Below are positions 60,635 through 64,000 of a DNA stretch of 64,000 bases, piece after piece. The stretch comes from UBA7672 sp963718145. GTDB taxonomy: Bacteria; Pseudomonadota; Alphaproteobacteria; Caulobacterales; Hyphomonadaceae. The stretch is taken from positions 186,001-250,000 of the forward strand of contig CAVQYJ010000020.1 in assembly GCA_963718145.1 (NCBI GenBank), in the 5' to 3' direction. The notes beneath the pieces were generated by a model. That model saw only the letters and a program-made list of their open reading frames with translations. It was not told where the DNA came from and made no database searches. Position 1 is the stretch's first letter; each line of letters begins with the position of its first letter. Both the position numbers and the translations under genes were made by a program.

Positions 60635-62083
60635 ATGAAGCCCATCAGGATGATCGCAGGCGCATTTGCTCTTGCGATTGCCGCGGCCACGGCTTGCGTC
60701 ACGGCCTCGGGACCATCCTCGTCGGTTGCTCCCAATCCGCCCAACGTGCTTGACGCCTATGTCGCCCGGTTCGATCCTAGCTTCGCCTGGCGCGTAGAGA
60801 AGACCTACACCGGCGCCGGCTATCGCGGCGCCGTCATCGAACTCACCTCGCAGACCTGGCTCGATTCAGCCAAGACCGACCGCTCGGTGTGGAAACACTG
60901 GCTGAGGGTGACGGTCCCCGACCAGATCACCAGCGACAAGGCGTTCCTGTTCATCGGCGGCGGCTCGAACGGCCGGGCGGCGCCGGCCGGGCCGAGCGAG
61001 AACATGGCGCGGATGGCCGTCGATACCTCCTCCGTGGTCGCCGAGCTCGGCCAGACGCCCAACCAGCCGATGCGGCTTGGGAGCAGCCCGGACACCCCGC
61101 GCACCGAGGACGACATCATCGCCTACCTGCAGGCGCGCTATGACGCGACGAAGGACCCGGAGGCCCTGGTGCGTCTGCCGATGGTGAAAAGCGGCTCGGC
61201 GGCGATGACGGCGATCCAGCAATACATGGCGAGCGCAGCAGGCGGTCGGCGCGCGATCGACGGTTTCGTCGTCTCTGGCGGGTCGAAGCGCGGCTGGACG
61301 AGCTGGCTGGTCGGCCTCACCGACACCCGCGTCGTCGGCATGATCCCGATCGTGATCAATGTGCTCGACGTCAACGGCACGACCAAGCACCACTGGATGG
61401 CGATGGGCTATTTCTCACCGGCGCTCGGCGATTATGTGAACCACAAGCTCATCCCGGACGAGATCGGCAAGCCGAGGTTCGACGCCGTCAACGCCATCGA
61501 GGATCCGCTGAACTACCGCGGGCGGCCGCGGATGAAGATCCCGAAATTCATCATCAATGCGGTGGGCGACGAATACTTCCCGCCGGACAACACCAAATTC
61601 TCCTACCCTCTTCTGCCGGCGCAAAAGTCGCTGCGCATGCTGCCCAACTCCAAACACTCGACCGAGGGAACCGACATCGGCGAGAGCATGACGGCCTGGT
61701 ACGACGCGGTGATTCGCAACCGTCCGGTGCCGGCCTATAGCTGGACGGTGCGGGACGACGGCGCGCTGGTCGTCAAGCCCGGCGGCAAGCCCACCGATGT
61801 CCTGCTCTGGCAAGGGACCAACCCAAAAGAGCGAGACTTCCGCGTCGACATCATCGGCGCCAAGGCCTTCACCTCGACGAAGCTGCAGCCACAGGCCGAC
61901 GGGACCTACCTCGCGAACGTCGAAAAGCCCGCCAGCGGCTTCACCGCCTATTTCGTCGAACTCACTTATCCGAGCGGGACGAAATATCCGTTCAAGTTCA
62001 CGACCGAAGTCTATGTGAAGCCAGACATCCTGCCCTATCGCTGGGAAGATGCTCGCCCCATCACGGCGCCGGACGGGAAATAG
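60635..62083 (+). CDS. PhoPQ-activated pathogenicity-related protein (PqaA-like)
   Basis: The protein has 482 residues from ATG 60635, with CAGGAGGAG a few bases upstream; an in-frame GTG at 60614 is rejected. A signal peptide ends near ATACV, a possible lipoprotein site. The family core is visible in SQTWLDSAKTDRSVWKHWL, IGGGSNG, SGGSKRGWTSWL and NAVGDEYFPPDNT, an alpha/beta-hydrolase-like fold with the SxGGS nucleophile region. Function is poorly known; members include PqaA of Salmonella. It lies among other secreted hydrolases. Confidence 0.85.
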   Translation: MKPIRMIAGAFALAIAAATACVTASGPSSSVAPNPPNVLDAYVARFDPSFAWRVEKTYTGAGYRGAVIELTSQTWLDSAKTDRSVWKHWLRVTVPDQITSDKAFLFIGGGSNGRAAPAGPSENMARMAVDTSSVVAELGQTPNQPMRLGSSPDTPRTEDDIIAYLQARYDATKDPEALVRLPMVKSGSAAMTAIQQYMASAAGGRRAIDGFVVSGGSKRGWTSWLVGLTDTRVVGMIPIVINVLDVNGTTKHHWMAMGYFSPALGDYVNHKLIPDEIGKPRFDAVNAIEDPLNYRGRPRMKIPKFIINAVGDEYFPPDNTKFSYPLLPAQKSLRMLPNSKHSTEGTDIGESMTAWYDAVIRNRPVPAYSWTVRDDGALVVKPGGKPTDVLLWQGTNPKERDFRVDIIGAKAFTSTKLQPQADGTYLANVEKPASGFTAYFVELTYPSGTKYPFKFTTEVYVKPDILPYRWEDARPITAPDGK

Positions 62084-62200
62084 CGGCGAGCAGGCTTCGT
62101 CGCAGGCATCCGCCCGGCGACGTGACGCTTGAGGGGCAAATGGCGCTTGCTGCTTGCTGTCCCGAGTCTATCCTCCCCGTCACCGTAAGGGATGGAAGCC

Positions 62201-62476
62201 ATGAGCTATGCTGTCGGCCCCGGCGATCTGGTTTTATGCGTCAACGTCGCGCCGAACCATGTCACGGGAGAGCCGGTACCCCTCATCGCTGGCGAGACTT
62301 ATCGTGTCCTGGCGGTGATGGAATTTGCGTGCCCATGTGGACGTTCCGATGCCTTGCTGGACGTCGGCGTTGACTTCGCCTGGTGCCAGACTCGCTTCCG
62401 GCTGATGCCCAAGCCCAAATTCGAAGCCAAGACGCGGCGCATCTCCGCTCCTAAAGAAAAGCAGACGGTGCGATGA
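62201..62476 (+). CDS. Small hypothetical protein
   Basis: The protein has 91 residues from ATG 62201; another ATG lies at 62192. It begins MSYAVGPGDLVLCVNVAPN and has GETYRVLAV and a CPCGRSD motif with a later Cys that may bind metal, followed by a basic tail. I do not recognise the family. The isolated position between two hydrolase genes gives no clue. Confidence 0.6.
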   Translation: MSYAVGPGDLVLCVNVAPNHVTGEPVPLIAGETYRVLAVMEFACPCGRSDALLDVGVDFAWCQTRFRLMPKPKFEAKTRRISAPKEKQTVR

Positions 62477-62566
62477 ATGACTGGCTAGAGATTGGGCCGC
62501 GTAGCCGAGCGCACGCGTGACGCCGCCAACGAGTATCTGCCGCTTCCAGCCACAGTAGGTCGGGCC

Positions 62567-64000
62567 TTACTTCCCCTCGATCAGCTTGCGCGCGAGGTAG
62601 GTGTATTCCAGCGCCGAGCGGCGCGCTGCTTCGCGCTGGTTGGCCGCCGCCGAATGCCCGCCGTCGATGTTTTCGTAGTAGAGGAAGGGCTTGCCGAGGT
62701 CTTCAAGGCGCCTCGCCATCTTACGGGCGTGCCCGGGATGGACGCGGTCATCCTTGGTCGAGGTCTCGAAATAGATCTCAGGATAGGTCACGTCCGCCTT
62801 CACATTGTGATAGGGTGACAGCTTCTCGAGGAAGGCGCGCTCCTCTGGCACATCGGGATCGCCGTACTCATCCATCCACGAGGCGCCGGCGAGCAACTGG
62901 TTGTAGCGCAGCATGTCGAGCAGCGGCACCTGGCAGACGATCGCCTTGTAGAGGTCCGGCCGCTGCGTGAACATGACGCCCATCAGCAGCCCGCCATTCG
63001 ATCCGCCGACAATGCCGAGCTTGTCCTTCGACGTGATCTTCTTCGCGATCAGGTCTTCCGAGACCGCGATGAAATCGTCATAGACCACCTGCCGCTTCAG
63101 CTTCAGTCCTGCCTGGTGCCAGGCCGGACCGAACTCGCCGCCGCCGCGGATGTTGGCGACCACGAAGACGCCGCCCTGCTCCAGCCACAGCTTGCCGACC
63201 GTGCCCGAATAGGATGGCGGATAGCTCACCTGGAATCCGCCATAGCCGTATTGCAGCACAGGGTTGGAGCCATCGAGCGCCAGATCCTTCTTGTGCACGA
63301 CGAAGTACGGGACCTTCGTTCCGTCCTTCGACGTCGCCTCGTACTGGTCGACCTGGTAGGGCGCCGCGTCGAACCAGGCCGGCAGCGACTTGATCTGCGA
63401 CAGCGCGCCCTTGCCAACGTCATACTGGTAGAGCGCATCCGGCGAGAGATAGCCCTCGAACGTCAGGAACGCCGTGCCCTCCTCCTCGCTCGCGAACGCC
63501 ACGCCGGCAGAGCCGTTGGGCGGCAGCGCCAGTTCCTTCCTCGTCCACTTGCCGCCGGCCTCGTTGAGCTGCAGCACTTTCAGAACGACATTGTCGGAGA
63601 GGTTCAGCAGCACGCCGCCCCTGGCGACATCGACGCCCTGGATCGCCTGTCGCCCGGAAGGGTGCAGCACGATCTCCACCGGCGGGAGTTTTGCGTCGGC
63701 AAGGAATTTCGACCACGAGAACGCCACGAGGTCGCCGGACTTGAAGAAGCCCTGGCCTTCTGGCGTCCAGTCCTCCTCCAGCGTCAGCAGCAGCCGGTCA
63801 TTGTAGATGCCGCGCGGGCTCGACTTCATCGGGATCGGAAGCTTCACCGGTGCGGCGCCCTCGGGAAGCATGTAGTAACTCGACGTGAAGAACGTCTCGC
63901 CCTGCACTGCGCCGAACCAGCGCTTGCCGTTCGTATCCTCGAAACTGAACGGAGACGTCGCAACATCCGTCGCCTTGCCGCGATAGACCTCGACGGCGTC
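62567..64000 (-). CDS. Prolyl oligopeptidase family serine peptidase (5' end outside window)
   Basis: The frame is open from the window edge to TAA at 62567, giving 477 residues of a longer protein. It includes the end of the beta-propeller domain and the catalytic domain with Ser in GGSNGGLLMGV, Asp in TKDDRVHPGHARKM and His in IDGGHSAAAN, the S9A triad in order. The propeller keeps larger proteins out, so it should cut proline-containing peptides; secretion cannot be judged without the N-terminus. It is the last of several hydrolase genes. Confidence 0.92.
   Translation of the reverse strand, partial: DAVEVYRGKATDVATSPFSFEDTNGKRWFGAVQGETFFTSSYYMLPEGAAPVKLPIPMKSSPRGIYNDRLLLTLEEDWTPEGQGFFKSGDLVAFSWSKFLADAKLPPVEIVLHPSGRQAIQGVDVARGGVLLNLSDNVVLKVLQLNEAGGKWTRKELALPPNGSAGVAFASEEEGTAFLTFEGYLSPDALYQYDVGKGALSQIKSLPAWFDAAPYQVDQYEATSKDGTKVPYFVVHKKDLALDGSNPVLQYGYGGFQVSYPPSYSGTVGKLWLEQGGVFVVANIRGGGEFGPAWHQAGLKLKRQVVYDDFIAVSEDLIAKKITSKDKLGIVGGSNGGLLMGVMFTQRPDLYKAIVCQVPLLDMLRYNQLLAGASWMDEYGDPDVPEERAFLEKLSPYHNVKADVTYPEIYFETSTKDDRVHPGHARKMARRLEDLGKPFLYYENIDGGHSAAANQREAARRSALEYTYLARKLIEGK

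Noticed and set aside
1..64000. CRISPR arrays, tRNA or rRNA genes, insertion sequences, prophage genes
   Set aside because: No regularly spaced repeats, no tRNA-like T-loops outside coding genes, and no transposase, integrase or phage structural genes were seen.

Overview
The window is GC-rich, gene-dense DNA that looks like an alphaproteobacterium of the Caulobacterales/Hyphomonadaceae kind. The evidence is a combination of lineage markers: an RcdA-type regulator of CtrA degradation, a TrcR (DUF1013) cell-cycle regulator, the DUF4164-zapA pair divergent from transketolase, a TonB-dependent receptor, a FixL-type heme-PAS kinase and an intact ccoNOQPGHIS cluster. No rRNA, tRNA, CRISPR array, insertion sequence or prophage was recognised.

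Layout. (1) 1-2.9 kb: a secreted PQQ/heme-c dehydrogenase lipoprotein of polyvinyl-alcohol-dehydrogenase type, followed by a PHB-depolymerase-like secreted hydrolase cut by the window edge. The pair resembles PVA dehydrogenase plus oxidised-PVA hydrolase. (2) 3.2-12.7 kb: a signalling island on the minus strand with two hybrid histidine kinases flanking a compact three-gene unit (REC-GGDEF-EAL protein, TorF-type outer-membrane protein, CHASE4-HAMP kinase). (3) 13-27.6 kb: a microaerobic respiration region. It holds the cbb3 oxidase structural genes ccoNOQP and assembly genes ccoGHIS, a FixL-like heme-PAS hybrid kinase, an OmpR-type regulator, a FixK/FNR-type regulator, two paralogous mono-heme cytochrome c lipoproteins, a tandem UspA protein and a Cys/His-rich small membrane protein. 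Three good FNR/FixK boxes (13559, 25015, 27617) and one weaker one (14533) sit at sensible promoter distances and tie these genes into one oxygen-responsive regulon. (4) 27.7-47.5 kb: housekeeping genes. These include a flavoprotein, zapA, tkt-gap-pgk-fda central carbon genes, thiE, an inositol-monophosphatase-family enzyme, an ABC exporter, rpmE, rcdA, a quinone oxidoreductase and trcR. A TIR/deoxyribosyltransferase-like protein of unknown role lies among them. (5) 47.8-64 kb: an outer-membrane and secreted scavenging region. It has two YdcH-type small proteins, a TonB receptor, lipoproteins, a redoxin-cytochrome c-copper monooxygenase-EF-hand fusion, and several hydrolases (Abhydrolase_10 type, epoxide hydrolase, PhoPQ-related protein, prolyl oligopeptidase cut by the right edge).

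A striking technical feature is that at least seven otherwise well-conserved genes are each broken by what looks like a single-base indel: ccoG, tkt, gap, the TIR-like gene, the ABC exporter N-terminus, qor and the Abhydrolase_10 gene. A LysR gene also appears to have lost its normal stop. Essential genes such as gap and tkt are unlikely to be dead, so uncorrected read or assembly errors are the simplest explanation. Gene products are therefore described across the breaks.

The most interesting biology is the oxygen-sensing circuit (heme-PAS kinase, FixK-type regulator, FNR boxes, cbb3 oxidase plus satellite cytochromes), the PVA-type oxidation pair, the c-di-GMP/porin/kinase operon, the copper-monooxygenase fusion and the TIR-like protein.
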